Origin: Rhodobacteraceae bacterium HTCC2083
Lineage (GTDB): Bacteria; Pseudomonadota; Alphaproteobacteria; Rhodobacterales; Rhodobacteraceae
Assembly (NCBI GenBank): GCA_000156115.1
Contig: DS995276.1
Span: 3,690,620-3,754,619 of the forward strand
Direction of reading: 5' to 3'
DNA: 64,000 bases
Position numbers and translations under genes: made by a program. This document shows, piece after piece, positions 18,747-27,939 of this stretch. The first letter of the stretch is position 1; each line of letters starts with the position of its first letter. The notes under the pieces were generated by a model. It did not search any database. It saw only the letters and a program-made list of their open reading frames with translations, and was not told where the DNA came from.

Positions 18747-18947
18747 AAAAGGAAAGGTTAATCCGAAAATGTCAGATTTATCCACAGGTAGGCTGAAAGC
18801 GACATCACCCTTCTGCAGGTAGTCGAAAAACGTCTTCGCAGGCGCAGAAATCGACACCTGCAAACACTCAATTTGACCATATTTTTATGGGACTTAACGC
18901 CACTTTCTGCCATGCAGCAATATCATAGCTCCCATGCAATTCGAACG

Positions 18948-18975
18948 CTTGTTTGTTTAAGGCGACCCTTCTAAA
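18948..18975 (+). promoter_or_regulatory. Possible heat-shock-type (RpoH) promoter for the DUF1127 gene
   Basis: CTTG at 18948-18951 is followed after 15 bases by CCTTCTAAA at 18967-18975, resembling alphaproteobacterial RpoH promoters (CTTG ... CCTAT-like -10). In Rhodobacter sphaeroides the DUF1127 gene ccaF1 is transcribed from RpoH-type promoters, which makes the placement sensible. The spacing is a little short, so confidence is low. Confidence 0.3.
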
Positions 18976-19034
18976 CGAGCCGCAGAACGAAACTTTGGCT
19001 AGCCCGAGGGCGGCCCGCAAAAAGGAATACGATC

Positions 19035-19241
19035 ATGGCTGTTATCGACAACACGCGCTCCGCATACGTCTCCAACGGCGGGACATCCGCGCTGGCAAAT
19101 ATTTTCGCGGTACTCTCCACATGGAATGATGAGCGTCAAACACGTAAAGCGTTGAACCAACTGTCCGCACGCGAGCTGGAAGACATCGGCCTGTGCCGTG
19201 GCGATATCGAAAATGTGGTTGCTGGCACATTCCGCGGATAA
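19035..19241 (+). CDS. DUF1127 (YjiS-like) small protein
   Basis: 68 residues. The C-terminal ~40 residues are the DUF1127 domain: WNDERQTRKALNQLSARELEDIGLCRGDIENVV, an arginine-containing helix-turn-helix-like hairpin ending in the IGL-R-I/V signature. Relatives in alphaproteobacteria are stress-induced and in Rhodobacter one (CcaF1) binds RNA; such a role here is inference. AAGGAAT precedes the ATG. The gene is monocistronic: a strong intrinsic terminator follows 29 bases after the stop. Confidence 0.9.
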   Translation: MAVIDNTRSAYVSNGGTSALANIFAVLSTWNDERQTRKALNQLSARELEDIGLCRGDIENVVAGTFRG

Positions 19242-19270
19242 TCACACGCAAGATTTTGAAGACGCTAAAA

Positions 19271-19301
19271 GCCGCTGCATTCCAATGCAGCGGCTTTTTT
19301 T
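19271..19301 (+). terminator. Intrinsic terminator after the DUF1127 gene
   Basis: A perfect 11-base-pair stem, GCCGCTGCATT (19271-19281) with AATGCAGCGGC (19284-19294), has a two-base gap in the loop and is followed by seven T residues. The flanking A tract upstream can extend the stem, so it may also act on transcripts from the opposite strand. Confidence 0.93.
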
Positions 19302-19355
19302 GATTGCGTGGGGCGCTGATTTCTTCAGCACGCCCTCTCATTCGGCGACAAGCCC

Positions 19356-19709
19356 CTATTTAAGGTAAGGTCTCAAATAAGAAGAAATGGCTTCTGTCGC
19401 AGGATCGATCCAGAGTACGAAAGCCCCGGCTTGTTCAAACACATTGCCTTCTGACAATGCCAAACGCTCTTCTTCATAGGCATTTATTCCGACGCTCAGC
19501 AACGCCAGTGCTTTTAAAAGCATGATAAATACAACGAAGAAGGCGATCAACTTGAACGGCAAAAAAGAAGCTTTGCGCTCTTTTGGGCGCGGCACAACTT
19601 GGATAATGCCGTTCTTATCGACAAGGGTCATATACCGCGCTGTCGCCCAACTTTCTTGCTCGGACAAAAGCACAAACCCTGTTTTTTGCTGGAGATGGGA
19701 AAAACCCAT
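19356..19709 (-). CDS. Conserved hypothetical inner-membrane protein
   Basis: 117 residues from ATG 19709, selected because GGAGG lies six bases before it. A cytoplasmic N-terminal segment (about 1-50, ending in basic PRPKERKASF) leads to one membrane helix (PFKLIAFFVVFIMLLKALALLSVG, about 53-76), followed by a short acidic periplasmic part (NAYEEERLALSEGNVFEQA) and a hydrophobic AFVLWIDPATEAISSYLRPY end. I do not recognise a family with a known function. It sits alone between the DUF1127 terminator and prmA. Confidence 0.65.
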   Translation of the reverse strand: MGFSHLQQKTGFVLLSEQESWATARYMTLVDKNGIIQVVPRPKERKASFLPFKLIAFFVVFIMLLKALALLSVGINAYEEERLALSEGNVFEQAGAFVLWIDPATEAISSYLRPYLK

Positions 19710-19817
19710 AGCAGCCTCCGATGATTTGGCCCCCACCAACTCACATTGAATTATTTAGCGAAAGAATATGGCAATTTCTAGGCAATTGCGACAAAGTTGG
19801 TCTAAATGATATTGAAT

Positions 19818-20690
19818 TTAGCCATCTTTGCGAAGTGTTAATGACGACCATTCACCAATCACCTCGTGATGTACAAGATTAGCACCAGATCGTGCATAAA
19901 CGTCAATTATTTCGTCGGCTTGTTCGTTGAGCAAACCCGAGAGAATCAAATATCCATCCCGCTCTAGATTCGCGCACATTTCAGGGGCAAGCATGATCAA
20001 CGGCCCTTTTAGGATGTTGGCGAATATCAGATCAAACGGACCTGCAGCGCTCAGCTCTGGATTGTCAAAACCCGCAGCTTCTACACAGCGAACGCGCCCT
20101 TCGAGTTTGTTCGCCGAGACATTGACGCGTGCCACATCCACCGCGACCTCATCGATATCGCTGGCGATCACGTCTCCCGTCCAGATGCGCGCGGCTCCCA
20201 TCGCAAGCACAGCCGTGCCGCATCCGATATCGGCGACTGATTTACCAGCAAATCCTTCATTTGCGAGACGATCAAGCGCGCGCAAACAGCCAAGTGTGGT
20301 GCCATGGTGCCCCGTGCCAAAGGCCATCGCCGCCTCGATCAAAAGCGGCTCACACTCTTCAGGCACTTGATCTGAGTCATGGCTGCCGTATACGAAAAAG
20401 CGACCTGCTTCCACCGGGGCAAGTTCGCGGCGCACATGCGCGACCCAATCGGTTTCTGGGATTTCGGAGACAACGAACGGCTTGGCGCTAAAGGCCGCAG
20501 CCAGCAGATCCAAACCACCAATGTCAGGAGCGTCGATGAAATACCCGCCGACTTCCCAAAGGCCTGAACCGTCTTCCACTTCAAAAACGCCGACCCCTGT
20601 GGGTTCTGGGGTTAGACGTTCCATCGCTTCGCCCAAACGATCTGCGCCCTCTTTACCGAGAACTGTGGTCAATGCGGAGAATGTGGTCAT
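19818..20690 (-). CDS. prmA: Ribosomal protein L11 methyltransferase
   Basis: 290 residues. The Rossmann-type methyltransferase motif I is VADIGCGTAVLAMGAAR (about 150), preceded by AFGTGHHGTTLGCL, the PrmA signature loop, and followed by FDLIFANILKGPL (motif IV with the conserved Asn). PrmA trimethylates ribosomal protein L11. The N-terminal ~100 residues form the substrate-recognition region. It lies 17 bases downstream of an MFS transporter gene on the same strand. Confidence 0.92.
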   Translation of the reverse strand: MTTFSALTTVLGKEGADRLGEAMERLTPEPTGVGVFEVEDGSGLWEVGGYFIDAPDIGGLDLLAAAFSAKPFVVSEIPETDWVAHVRRELAPVEAGRFFVYGSHDSDQVPEECEPLLIEAAMAFGTGHHGTTLGCLRALDRLANEGFAGKSVADIGCGTAVLAMGAARIWTGDVIASDIDEVAVDVARVNVSANKLEGRVRCVEAAGFDNPELSAAGPFDLIFANILKGPLIMLAPEMCANLERDGYLILSGLLNEQADEIIDVYARSGANLVHHEVIGEWSSLTLRKDG

Positions 20691-20707
20691 GAGTCATCCT
20701 TTTGGAT

Positions 20708-21937
20708 CTATTCGGCGGGCTGGGGATTAAGCGCGCTAATCCGCGTCTCGTTTCCGGGTGTGGGGTGGCGCGGGATTAACAGGGCGAGGGCGAAAGAGGT
20801 CAGCGCCATAAGAGTGGCGACCACAAAGACGGCTGAGGGAGAGGTCAGCCAAAGATACCCCAAGAGCGCAGGCAAGAAGACTGCCGCGATATGATTGATC
20901 GTGAAAGCCACCGCAGCCGTGGGCGCGATATCTTGCGGATCCGCGATCTTTTGGAAATAGGTCTTCAAAGCCAGCGCCAACGCGAAGAAGATATGATCGA
21001 TCACGTAAAGCGCCGCTGCCAAGAGGACGCCCCAGCTGAACCAATAGATGCCGCCATAGGCCAGAAAGACCAGCGCAAGCCCCATGTATTCAAATAACAG
21101 CGTGTTGCGCTCGCCAAAATGCGCGACGGCTCGGCCCATAATTGGGGCGGCAAAGATGTTGATAACAAGATTGATAAGGTAAAGCGCGGTGATTTCATGC
21201 ACCTCAAAGCCAAAGCGCTCCACCATCATGAAGCCCGCGAACACAATAAAGATCTGACGGCGCGCGCCAGCCATGAATTGCAGTGCGTAGTAGAGCCAAT
21301 ATCGCTTGCGCAGGACCATCTTTTTGAGCTGCGGGTGCGGTGCATCAAATTGTGGATAGATCACAAAACAGGCGACTGCGATGATGGCAGTGAGCCCGCC
21401 AGATACCAAGTAAACGAGATTATAGCTCAGATCGAATGTTTCCCAAGTCAGCACGATGAGGCCGTAGGCCAACAGTGTTGCGCCAGATCCAGCAGCAAGC
21501 AACCACCCCAGCATTTGTGGTGCGCGCGCTTTGTCGATCCATTGCAATTGCAGCGATTGGTTGACGGTTTCGTAGTAGTGATACCCGATGGAGCTGAGCA
21601 TGGTGATCGTTAAAATCCCTCCCATGCTTGGAAACCAAGCCGTAACCCCTGTGGCAACACCAAGCAAGATAAGCGAGACCAAACCCAGCACCTGTTCGCG
21701 CATAAACATGATGATCGCGATCACACCGACTGCGAAAAACCCGGGAATCTCTCGGATGGAATGCAGCCAGCCAATGTCGGATCCGTCAAAGTTTGCGGCT
21801 TCGATCACGAAGTTGTTCAGCAAAGCTGACCACGTGGCAAAGGCAAGCGGCATCGCAATCGCCATAGCAAACAAGAGCGCAATCGGCCTGCGCCAAAGCG
21901 GCAATTTTTGCGCGTCGAGAAGGGTGATTGCGTTCAT
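20708..21937 (-). CDS. MFS transporter
   Basis: 409 residues, about 12 hydrophobic helices (for example IALLFAMAIAMPLAFATWSAL, GFFAVGVIAIIMFM, VFVVATLMALTSFALALLIP). Helices 2-3 carry an MFS-like arrangement with REQVLG after helix 2, and a basic cytoplasmic loop (QLKKMVLRKRYWLYYALQF) sits between the two halves. It is an inner-membrane secondary carrier whose substrate cannot be predicted. The C terminus is a charged cytoplasmic tail. It is divergent from the decayed DUF6958-like gene and just upstream of prmA. Confidence 0.85.
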   Translation of the reverse strand: MNAITLLDAQKLPLWRRPIALLFAMAIAMPLAFATWSALLNNFVIEAANFDGSDIGWLHSIREIPGFFAVGVIAIIMFMREQVLGLVSLILLGVATGVTAWFPSMGGILTITMLSSIGYHYYETVNQSLQLQWIDKARAPQMLGWLLAAGSGATLLAYGLIVLTWETFDLSYNLVYLVSGGLTAIIAVACFVIYPQFDAPHPQLKKMVLRKRYWLYYALQFMAGARRQIFIVFAGFMMVERFGFEVHEITALYLINLVINIFAAPIMGRAVAHFGERNTLLFEYMGLALVFLAYGGIYWFSWGVLLAAALYVIDHIFFALALALKTYFQKIADPQDIAPTAAVAFTINHIAAVFLPALLGYLWLTSPSAVFVVATLMALTSFALALLIPRHPTPGNETRISALNPQPAE

Positions 21938-22024
21938 AGCGAACCCATATGCCTCTTTTTACCGATTGGCGAGCAGCATTTGCGCCGCCCCAACCTAGCC
22001 AAAACCAAACGATATTCTTTTCGC

Positions 22025-22318
22025 ATGACACGAGAGAAAATCACCGTCGAAAACATCAATGCACCAGATCACCTTATCCAAGTGCGCGCAGACAAATACC
22101 AAGATATGTACGAAGCGCTTTGGAAAGCCCTGCCAGATACAGCGCCAGGCTCCACCTTCAACAAGATTGTCGAAACCATAAAAACCCATCTATCGCCGAA
22201 ACTGTTTCCAGATGGCAAAACCTCAGGATAGTGGGCAAAGACAGTGCAACTTGATTTATAGCCCAAAGCACAAATCATCCGCTCAAACACGATGCCCCTC
22301 AGGTTTTACACGGCCTAG
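22025..22318 (+). pseudogene. DUF6958-like small gene with two in-frame TAG stops
   Basis: An ATG at 22025 opens a frame of 68 codons (ENINAPDHLIQVRADKYQDM, then LPDTAPGSTF and SPKLFPDGKTSG). It stops at TAG 22229-22231 but continues in the same frame with WAKTVQLDL, a second TAG at 22259-22261, and PKAQIIRSNTMPLRFYTA to a TAG at 22316. The continuation matches the C-terminal half (WWAKTVQLDLE-like, then PLRF) that I recall for this ~95-residue family. The first stop sits where a tryptophan is expected (TGG to TAG), the second where glutamate is expected. No frameshift is needed. The family name is from memory; the in-frame continuation is seen directly. Confidence 0.65.
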
Positions 22319-22452
22319 GCACAGCGTTTCAGTCAAACTTGCTATTGATGATAAACACCGCATCGCAATCTGGTGGGTCTTTGTTTAAGCGAATAAAAAA
22401 CCCGCGAAACACGCCTGATTCCATTGTTTTACGACTCTGAGATTTGGACTTT

Positions 22453-23110
22453 TTAACGGCTCTCATGTGTAACCAGCCAAGCTTCGCGGAAGCTCGATGG
22501 GATGTCCGGCATCCACACCAAATCAGCGTCGCTAATAGCCCTCATTTCAGGGAAACTGCCGCAACCTTAAGTTTTTACATGCATTTGGAGCAGCTTTTTG
22601 ATCAGTCACCCGCAAGACCGGTGGAGTCTTGAAATAGACATTGGCTATTTTCACTTCAAATAGCTTTTTAGCATGAAGTCGGCCTGACGTCGGCCGCGCA
22701 AGACTAGTTGCAACATTTGCTTCACCGAACCCAAAATTCAAGTTGGCATTTGAACTATGTAAATTCGATTTGATCGCAGGGTAATTCGTATGAAAGTCAT
22801 GTAACCGCAGGAAAAGAATTGTTCGGTTAATAAAATCTAAACTCGTGATCATAATTTCGCCTACATGCTCTCCATAAATGTACCCATCCCCGAAGTCAGA
22901 AATCGATTTCCCAAGTTTAACACCAATGTCAAAAAGCCGACGCCCAACCAGCGTCAAAACCCATTGATTATTGGTTTTTACAACCACTTGTTCATTAAGC
23001 CGTTCCGAAATAGCCGAAATCTTGCGCGAGACTGTTGTCGTACTTGTGCGAAGTAAATCGGCCGCAGCCTGAGCGGATCCCGTTCGTTCCAAAGCAAGAA
23101 AATAGCGCAA
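22453..23110 (-). pseudogene. Decayed LysR-type transcriptional regulator
   Basis: The 5' part encodes a LysR helix-turn-helix (LRYFLALERTGSAQAAADLL, then TVSRKISAISERL) preceded in frame by NWDD but with a TAA directly upstream and no ATG, so only TTG 23110 could start it. The effector domain is partly kept (SLARPTSGRLHAKKL) but ends early at 22547. The neighbouring frame (22453-22565) carries SDADLVWMPDIPSSFREAW and LVTHESR, which resembles the usual C-terminal part of LysR proteins. A frameshift, a missing internal stretch (~220 versus ~300 residues) and loss of the start indicate a relic. 22319-22452 holds nothing I recognise. Confidence 0.7.
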
Positions 23111-23254
23111 GTCATCCCAATTTTATTGAAAACTACCCCCGACAATATCTTAGCCCCCAAGCACTAAAAGTAAGTTAATCTCAACACCAAGCTAATATTT
23201 AACGAATTTTACAGAGCTGGCTTTGCAACTTTCGGCCATATTAGGACCATTTGG

Positions 23255-25474
23255 TTAGTAAAAGCTTTGTGGATCAATATCGATGCTCAAACGCATATGT
23301 GTTGGCACCTTAACTTGCTTGATCCACGCTTTCAGCGCGCGCTGCAACGGTGCGTTCTTTTCTGCTTTCACCAACAAACGGACGCGATGTCGGCCACGCA
23401 CCCGCGCGACAGGTGCCGGTGCGGGTCCAAAGACCTGCGCACCAATTTGGCGAAGTGGTCCATCAAGCCGCGCCAACTCACCGCCCAAATCAAACACCTC
23501 TTGAGGATCGGTCGAAGACAAAATGATCCCGGCCAATCGCCCGTAAGGTGGCACACCCGCCATGCGCCGTTCACCCGCCTCTGCGGTCCAAAACGCATTT
23601 TCGTCCCCTGCCAAGATCGCGCGGATCACAGGATGTTCGGGCTGATAGGTTTGCATCAAAGCCGTGCCCTTTTTCTCTGATCGTCCAGAGCGCCCCGCAA
23701 CTTGGCGCATCAATTGAAAGGTTCGTTCCGCCGCACGCAAATCTGATCCTTGAAGGCCCAGATCCGCATCAATCACACCGACCAATGTGAGCAATGGAAA
23801 ATTGTGCCCTTTCGCAACCAATTGCGTGCCAATGATAATGTCCGCTGCCCCTTCGGCGATCCCCACGATCTCGGCCTTCAGGGCACGAGCGGATCCATAC
23901 ATGTCCGAACTCAACGTCGCGATACGTGCCTCGGGAAACAGCTCGGCCGCTTCTTCGGCCAGACGTTCAACACCGGGTCCAACTGCAGCGAGACGATCCT
24001 CCGCCTCACAGGATGGGCAAACCTCGGGCAGTGCTTTGCTTTCCCCACATTGATGGCACACAAGACGCTTTTGAAAACGATGCTCCACCATACGCGCATC
24101 ACAGTGATCGCATCCAATCTGATGACCGCAGGCCCGACAAATTGTCACTGGCGCATAACCGCGACGATTGATAAACAAAAGCGCTTGCTCACCCGAGGCC
24201 ACCCGCGCCTCCACTTCCGCCTTGAGCACAGGCGAAATCCAGCGATTACCCGCCAGTTTCACGCCACGCATATCAATCGCGCGCATATCCGGCATTACTG
24301 CGTCACCGAAGCGCGAGGTTAAATCAATGCGTGTGTATTTCCCCGCCTCCGCATTCGCCCAACTCTCCAAGCTAGGCGTCGCACTGGCCAAAATCACCTG
24401 AGCGGAGCAAATCGAGGCGCGTAATACCGTCATGTCGCGCGCGTTATAAAGCACACCGTCTTCTTGCTTGTAGGAAGTGTCATGCTCTTCATCGACCACG
24501 ATCAAGCCCAGATCACGAAACGGTAAGAACAGCGCTGATCGCGCACCAACCACCAATTGCGCCCCGCCTTGGCCGACCATCTTCCAAGTGCGCCGCCGCT
24601 CTGTCATGGTCACACCCGAATGCCATTCTGCGGGCTTTGCGCCAAATCGCTCCAACACACGGGTGAGAAACGCTGCCGTTAAAGCGATCTCAGGCAGCAG
24701 CACCAAAGCTTGCCGACCTTTGCGCAAACACTCTGCGACAGCTTCGAGATAGACTTCGGTCTTGCCCGACCCGGTGACCCCGCGCAGCAAAGTCGTCCCG
24801 TAAGCGCCAGAGCAAACCCCTGCTTTGAGTTGCTCTGCTGCCTCCGCTTGATCGGGGGCAAGTTCCTTACCCGGCAAGGACGGGTCAAGGCGCACAAACG
24901 GCAAATCTCGCGGCGTGTCCTGCTCTGAAACAGCGCCTAGCTTCACCAAACCTTTCACCACGGACGACGTGACGCCCGCAGTTTCGCTGAGCTCTTTCAA
25001 GGTGAACGACAGATCGCCATATTCATCCAAAGCATCCAAAACGCGCCCGCGCGCTTCGGTCATGCGATCAGGTTCTACATCGCCTTTGCGATAAATTTTA
25101 CGCATTGAGGGCGGATCGCCTAGACCCGGTGCGCGTACGCCGAGGCGCAACATGCTTTCCATGTCCGTGAGCGTGTAGGCACCCGCTTTCTCCAGAAAAT
25201 CGCGTAATTCTGCACGCATCGGCGGCACGTACAAAACGCGAATCACCTTACGCGTTTTCGCATAATCCCAATCGCCCTTGCCCGGCCCCCACACAACGCC
25301 CATCACTTTACGCGGGCCCAACGGCACCTCGACGAATGCGCCGATCCAACACCCGCCTTCAGGTGCTTTATAATCCAAGCGACGCCCCAAAGGTTGCGTG
25401 GTCCACACACCCACAAGCTGCCCTTCATCAAAGAACTCTTGTGCGTCATCGCGTATTGGGGGGTTTTCGCTCAT
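23255..25474 (-). CDS. priA: Primosomal replication restart helicase PriA
   Basis: 739 residues from ATG 25474 ([10 protein letters not shown]). The N-terminal 3'-DNA-binding domain ([15 protein letters not shown]) is followed by a superfamily 2 helicase core with Walker [12 protein letters not shown] (about 240), DEEH box [13 protein letters not shown] and motif III ASATPS. A zinc-binding insert with paired cysteines follows ([25 protein letters not shown]), then helicase domain 2 with [13 protein letters not shown] and [19 protein letters not shown]. PriA reloads the replisome at stalled forks. It is divergent from the transaldolase gene. Confidence 0.95.
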   Translation of the reverse strand: MSENPPIRDDAQEFFDEGQLVGVWTTQPLGRRLDYKAPEGGCWIGAFVEVPLGPRKVMGVVWGPGKGDWDYAKTRKVIRVLYVPPMRAELRDFLEKAGAYTLTDMESMLRLGVRAPGLGDPPSMRKIYRKGDVEPDRMTEARGRVLDALDEYGDLSFTLKELSETAGVTSSVVKGLVKLGAVSEQDTPRDLPFVRLDPSLPGKELAPDQAEAAEQLKAGVCSGAYGTTLLRGVTGSGKTEVYLEAVAECLRKGRQALVLLPEIALTAAFLTRVLERFGAKPAEWHSGVTMTERRRTWKMVGQGGAQLVVGARSALFLPFRDLGLIVVDEEHDTSYKQEDGVLYNARDMTVLRASICSAQVILASATPSLESWANAEAGKYTRIDLTSRFGDAVMPDMRAIDMRGVKLAGNRWISPVLKAEVEARVASGEQALLFINRRGYAPVTICRACGHQIGCDHCDARMVEHRFQKRLVCHQCGESKALPEVCPSCEAEDRLAAVGPGVERLAEEAAELFPEARIATLSSDMYGSARALKAEIVGIAEGAADIIIGTQLVAKGHNFPLLTLVGVIDADLGLQGSDLRAAERTFQLMRQVAGRSGRSEKKGTALMQTYQPEHPVIRAILAGDENAFWTAEAGERRMAGVPPYGRLAGIILSSTDPQEVFDLGGELARLDGPLRQIGAQVFGPAPAPVARVRGRHRVRLLVKAEKNAPLQRALKAWIKQVKVPTHMRLSIDIDPQSFY

Positions 25475-25533
25475 ACCCCCATGAGGTAAAGCCTCCCTCA
25501 ACCGACGCCAACCCCTCTCATAGGATGCACAAC

Positions 25534-26187
25534 ATGAAATTTTTCGTAGACACCGCCGAAATCGATCAAATCGCCGAACTTAATGACCTGGGCATGGTGG
25601 ATGGTGTCACAACCAACCCATCACTCATCATGAAATCCGGCCGCGATATTCTTGAAGTCACCAAAGAGATCGCCGCTTTGGTTGATGGTCCTGTATCGGC
25701 CGAAGTTGTCGCCACCGAAGCTGATGAGATGATCGCAGAAGGTCGCAAGCTCGCGAAAATCGCAGAAAACATCACGGTCAAAGTGCCGCTCACATGGGCG
25801 GGCCTGCAAACCTGCAAAACGCTCTCGTCAGAGGGCACAATGGTTAATGTCACGCTCTGCTTCTCCGCGAACCAAGCGCTTTTGGCGGCGAAAGCTGGTG
25901 CAACATTCATTTCGCCTTTCGTGGGTCGCCTAGACGACATAAACATCGACGGCATGGATTTGATCAACGATATCCGCACGATCTATGACAACTACGCATT
26001 TAATACGGAAATCCTCGTAGCCTCTATCCGCACAGTGAACCACGTGCTCGACTCCGCATTGATTGGCGCAGATGTCATCACAGCGCCCCCCGCAGTGATC
26101 AAAAAGCTCGCCGATCATCCGTTGACCGATGCAGGTCTGGCACAGTTCATGGCTGATTGGGCAAAGACAGGTCAGAATATTCTCTGA
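25534..26187 (+). CDS. fsa: Small transaldolase / fructose-6-phosphate aldolase family
   Basis: 217 residues from ATG 25534 ([16 protein letters not shown]), the common start of the family; in-frame codons further upstream overlap priA and are not used. A single-domain class I aldolase barrel with [10 protein letters not shown], the Schiff-base lysine in [12 protein letters not shown] (about residue 86), [19 protein letters not shown] and [10 protein letters not shown]. Members are either transaldolases in the pentose phosphate pathway or fructose-6-phosphate aldolases; the sequence alone does not separate them, though alphaproteobacterial copies usually serve as transaldolase. Confidence 0.9.
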   Translation: MKFFVDTAEIDQIAELNDLGMVDGVTTNPSLIMKSGRDILEVTKEIAALVDGPVSAEVVATEADEMIAEGRKLAKIAENITVKVPLTWAGLQTCKTLSSEGTMVNVTLCFSANQALLAAKAGATFISPFVGRLDDINIDGMDLINDIRTIYDNYAFNTEILVASIRTVNHVLDSALIGADVITAPPAVIKKLADHPLTDAGLAQFMADWAKTGQNIL

Positions 26188-26235
26188 TTTTTCAGCTCTT
26201 GTGCTATAGACAAAAGAAAAAAGTACGAGAGCAGC

Positions 26236-26943
26236 ATGAATACCACCGCAAAAATGACCGATGATCTGCGCGAGCGGATCATCACACGGCCTGACGTCAT
26301 CCTTGAAGATAAGGATTTGATGAAGGCCTTGATCGAAGCCAATGAACGCGCAATGGGCGGCAATATCGTCGATCTGCGTGGCATCGCGATGGAGCGCCTT
26401 GAGGCACGGCTCGATCGGCTTGAAGACACGCATCGTTCCGTCATTGCCGCCGCTTATGAGAACCTTGCTGGCACGAACCAAGTGCACCGCGCGATTCTAC
26501 GCATGCTTGATCCAGTTGATTTTGAAAGCTTCCTCAAGGATCTTGGCGGTGAAGTCGCTGAGATCCTGCGTGTAGATTGCATTCGCCTCGTTCTTGAATC
26601 TGTGCAGGCCGAAGATGAGCCAGCGGTTAGCAAACTTTCCGATGTGCTGTGCGTCGCCGAGCCCGGCTTTATTTCAACCTACCTAGGTGGTCATCCTGAT
26701 CGCCCCTCGCGCAACGTGACACTGCGCCAATTATCTGAAGGCGATAGCGCGATTTATGGCGACGCTGCTGGGTGGGTCCGTTCAGAGGCTTGCCTGACCC
26801 TTAATTTTGGCGCAGGCCGCCTACCCGGCATGTTGGTCATGGGCGCGGAAGATCCGCACCAATTCACACCGCAACAAGGCTCTGATCTTTTGGGCTTCTT
26901 TGGTGGCGTATTTGAGCGCACAATGCGCCGCTGGCTGTCGTGA
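26236..26943 (+). CDS. DUF484 family protein
   Basis: 235 residues. A helical N-terminal part with coiled-coil features (MERLEARLDRLEDTHRSVIAAA, about 55-78) is followed by a GAF-like domain (about 110-230, ending LGFFGGVFERTMRRWL). In gammaproteobacteria DUF484 proteins (YigA) also lie directly before xerC, as here. The role is unknown. The stop overlaps the xerC GTG start by four bases, implying translational coupling. Confidence 0.88.
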   Translation: MNTTAKMTDDLRERIITRPDVILEDKDLMKALIEANERAMGGNIVDLRGIAMERLEARLDRLEDTHRSVIAAAYENLAGTNQVHRAILRMLDPVDFESFLKDLGGEVAEILRVDCIRLVLESVQAEDEPAVSKLSDVLCVAEPGFISTYLGGHPDRPSRNVTLRQLSEGDSAIYGDAAGWVRSEACLTLNFGAGRLPGMLVMGAEDPHQFTPQQGSDLLGFFGGVFERTMRRWLS

Positions 26944-27860
26944 GCCTGATCTCCCCACAAGCACGAGATGCGTTAGAACATTGGTTAGAAACGCAAAAAT
27001 CCCTCAAAGGCGGGTCGGAAAACACGATCAAAGCCTATAGTGCGGATACCGCCGACTTCATCGGTTTCATGACCAGCTACAAGAGCGAGCCTCAGGGCCT
27101 CGCCGCGCTTGCACGCATCACCACTCGCGATATGCGCGCTTGGATGGCGCAAACGCGCGGAGATGAAGTGAGCGCGCGTTCGCTCGCACGTAAACTATCG
27201 TCCGTGAAAAGCTTCTATCGCTGGCTGGCGGAGCGCGAAGGGTTCGAACCCACAGCCGTTCTCACCATCCGCGCGCCTAAATTTCAAAAAAAACTTCCAC
27301 GTCCATTAGCTGTTGAAGCTGCCAAAGCGATGATCGAAACGGTTGAGTATCAAACCGCTCACACATGGGTTGCCGCACGCGACAGCGCTGTGCTGACGTT
27401 GTTATACGGCTGCGGCTTGCGGATTTCCGAAGCGCTGGGTCTCACGGGTGCAGATGTGCCGCTGCCCACCGCTTTGCGCATTTTAGGCAAAGGTGGCAAA
27501 GAACGCGTGGTCCCTGTCCTGCCAGCTGCACGCGAGGCGGTTCAAGCTTACCTCAATATTTGCCCTTACCCGCTGGAACCCAACGCCCCGCTGTTTCGCG
27601 GCATTCGCGGCGGCGCACTCAATCCACGTGCCGTTCAAAGCGTGATGGCAAAAGCGCGTATGCAACTCGGCTTACCCGCAACCGCAACACCACATGCAAT
27701 GCGCCATAGTTTTGCGACCCATTTGCTGAGTGCAGGAGGCGACTTACGCTCCATCCAGGAACTTCTTGGCCATTCATCTCTATCCACGACACAAGCCTAC
27801 ACCGCCGTCGACACAGCCCGTCTCATGGAAGTCTATGAGCGCGCGCATCCCAAAGCCTGA
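26940..27860 (+). CDS. xerC: Site-specific tyrosine recombinase XerC
   Basis: 306 residues with a GTG start overlapping DUF484 (GTGA). An N-terminal SAM-like core-binding domain (WLETQKSLKGGSENTIKAY, SVKSFYRWLAER) precedes the catalytic domain with the full active-site set: Arg in LYGCGLRISEALGL, Lys in GKGGKERVVP, His-x2-Arg in PHAMRHSFATHLL, His in LLGHSSLSTTQ, and Tyr in AYTAVD. XerC/D resolve chromosome dimers at dif. XerC rather than XerD is preferred because of the DUF484 neighbour. Copy A of a dispersed repeat follows the stop. Confidence 0.9.
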   Translation: MSLISPQARDALEHWLETQKSLKGGSENTIKAYSADTADFIGFMTSYKSEPQGLAALARITTRDMRAWMAQTRGDEVSARSLARKLSSVKSFYRWLAEREGFEPTAVLTIRAPKFQKKLPRPLAVEAAKAMIETVEYQTAHTWVAARDSAVLTLLYGCGLRISEALGLTGADVPLPTALRILGKGGKERVVPVLPAAREAVQAYLNICPYPLEPNAPLFRGIRGGALNPRAVQSVMAKARMQLGLPATATPHAMRHSFATHLLSAGGDLRSIQELLGHSSLSTTQAYTAVDTARLMEVYERAHPKA

Positions 27861-27863
27861 ACG

Positions 27864-27900
27864 CTTCCTATCTCTAAAAAATATCGCCGCCGGAGGCATC
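27864..27900 (+). repeat. Dispersed short repeat, copy A
   Basis: A 37-base element directly after xerC: a CTTCC start, a pyrimidine/A stretch, AAAAAATATC, then GCCGGAGGC. It aligns almost end to end with copy B at 49031-49066 and shares its first half with copy C at 51322-51366 (minus). All three lie just 3' of a gene. I infer a REP-like intergenic element of this lineage. Confidence 0.6.
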
Positions 27901-27939
27901 TTTGCCAGAAGCAATTTGCGCCTGCGCTAAAAATAGGCC

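Larger units (their letters stand above)
18687..19034. other. Intergenic region between divergent ruvC and DUF1127 gene
   Basis: 348 bases without a convincing gene. Codons in frame with ruvC continue upstream to 18863 but show no family similarity. On the ruvC side there is an inverted repeat GTGCTAC (18703-18709) / GTAGCAC (18729-18735) and the LexA-like box listed separately. On the DUF1127 side a heat-shock-like promoter is listed separately. I see nothing else recognisable. Confidence 0.6.

Noticed and set aside
22444-22632. 62-codon plus-strand frame
   Set aside because: It overlaps the LysR relic on the other strand and has no start signal or family resemblance.
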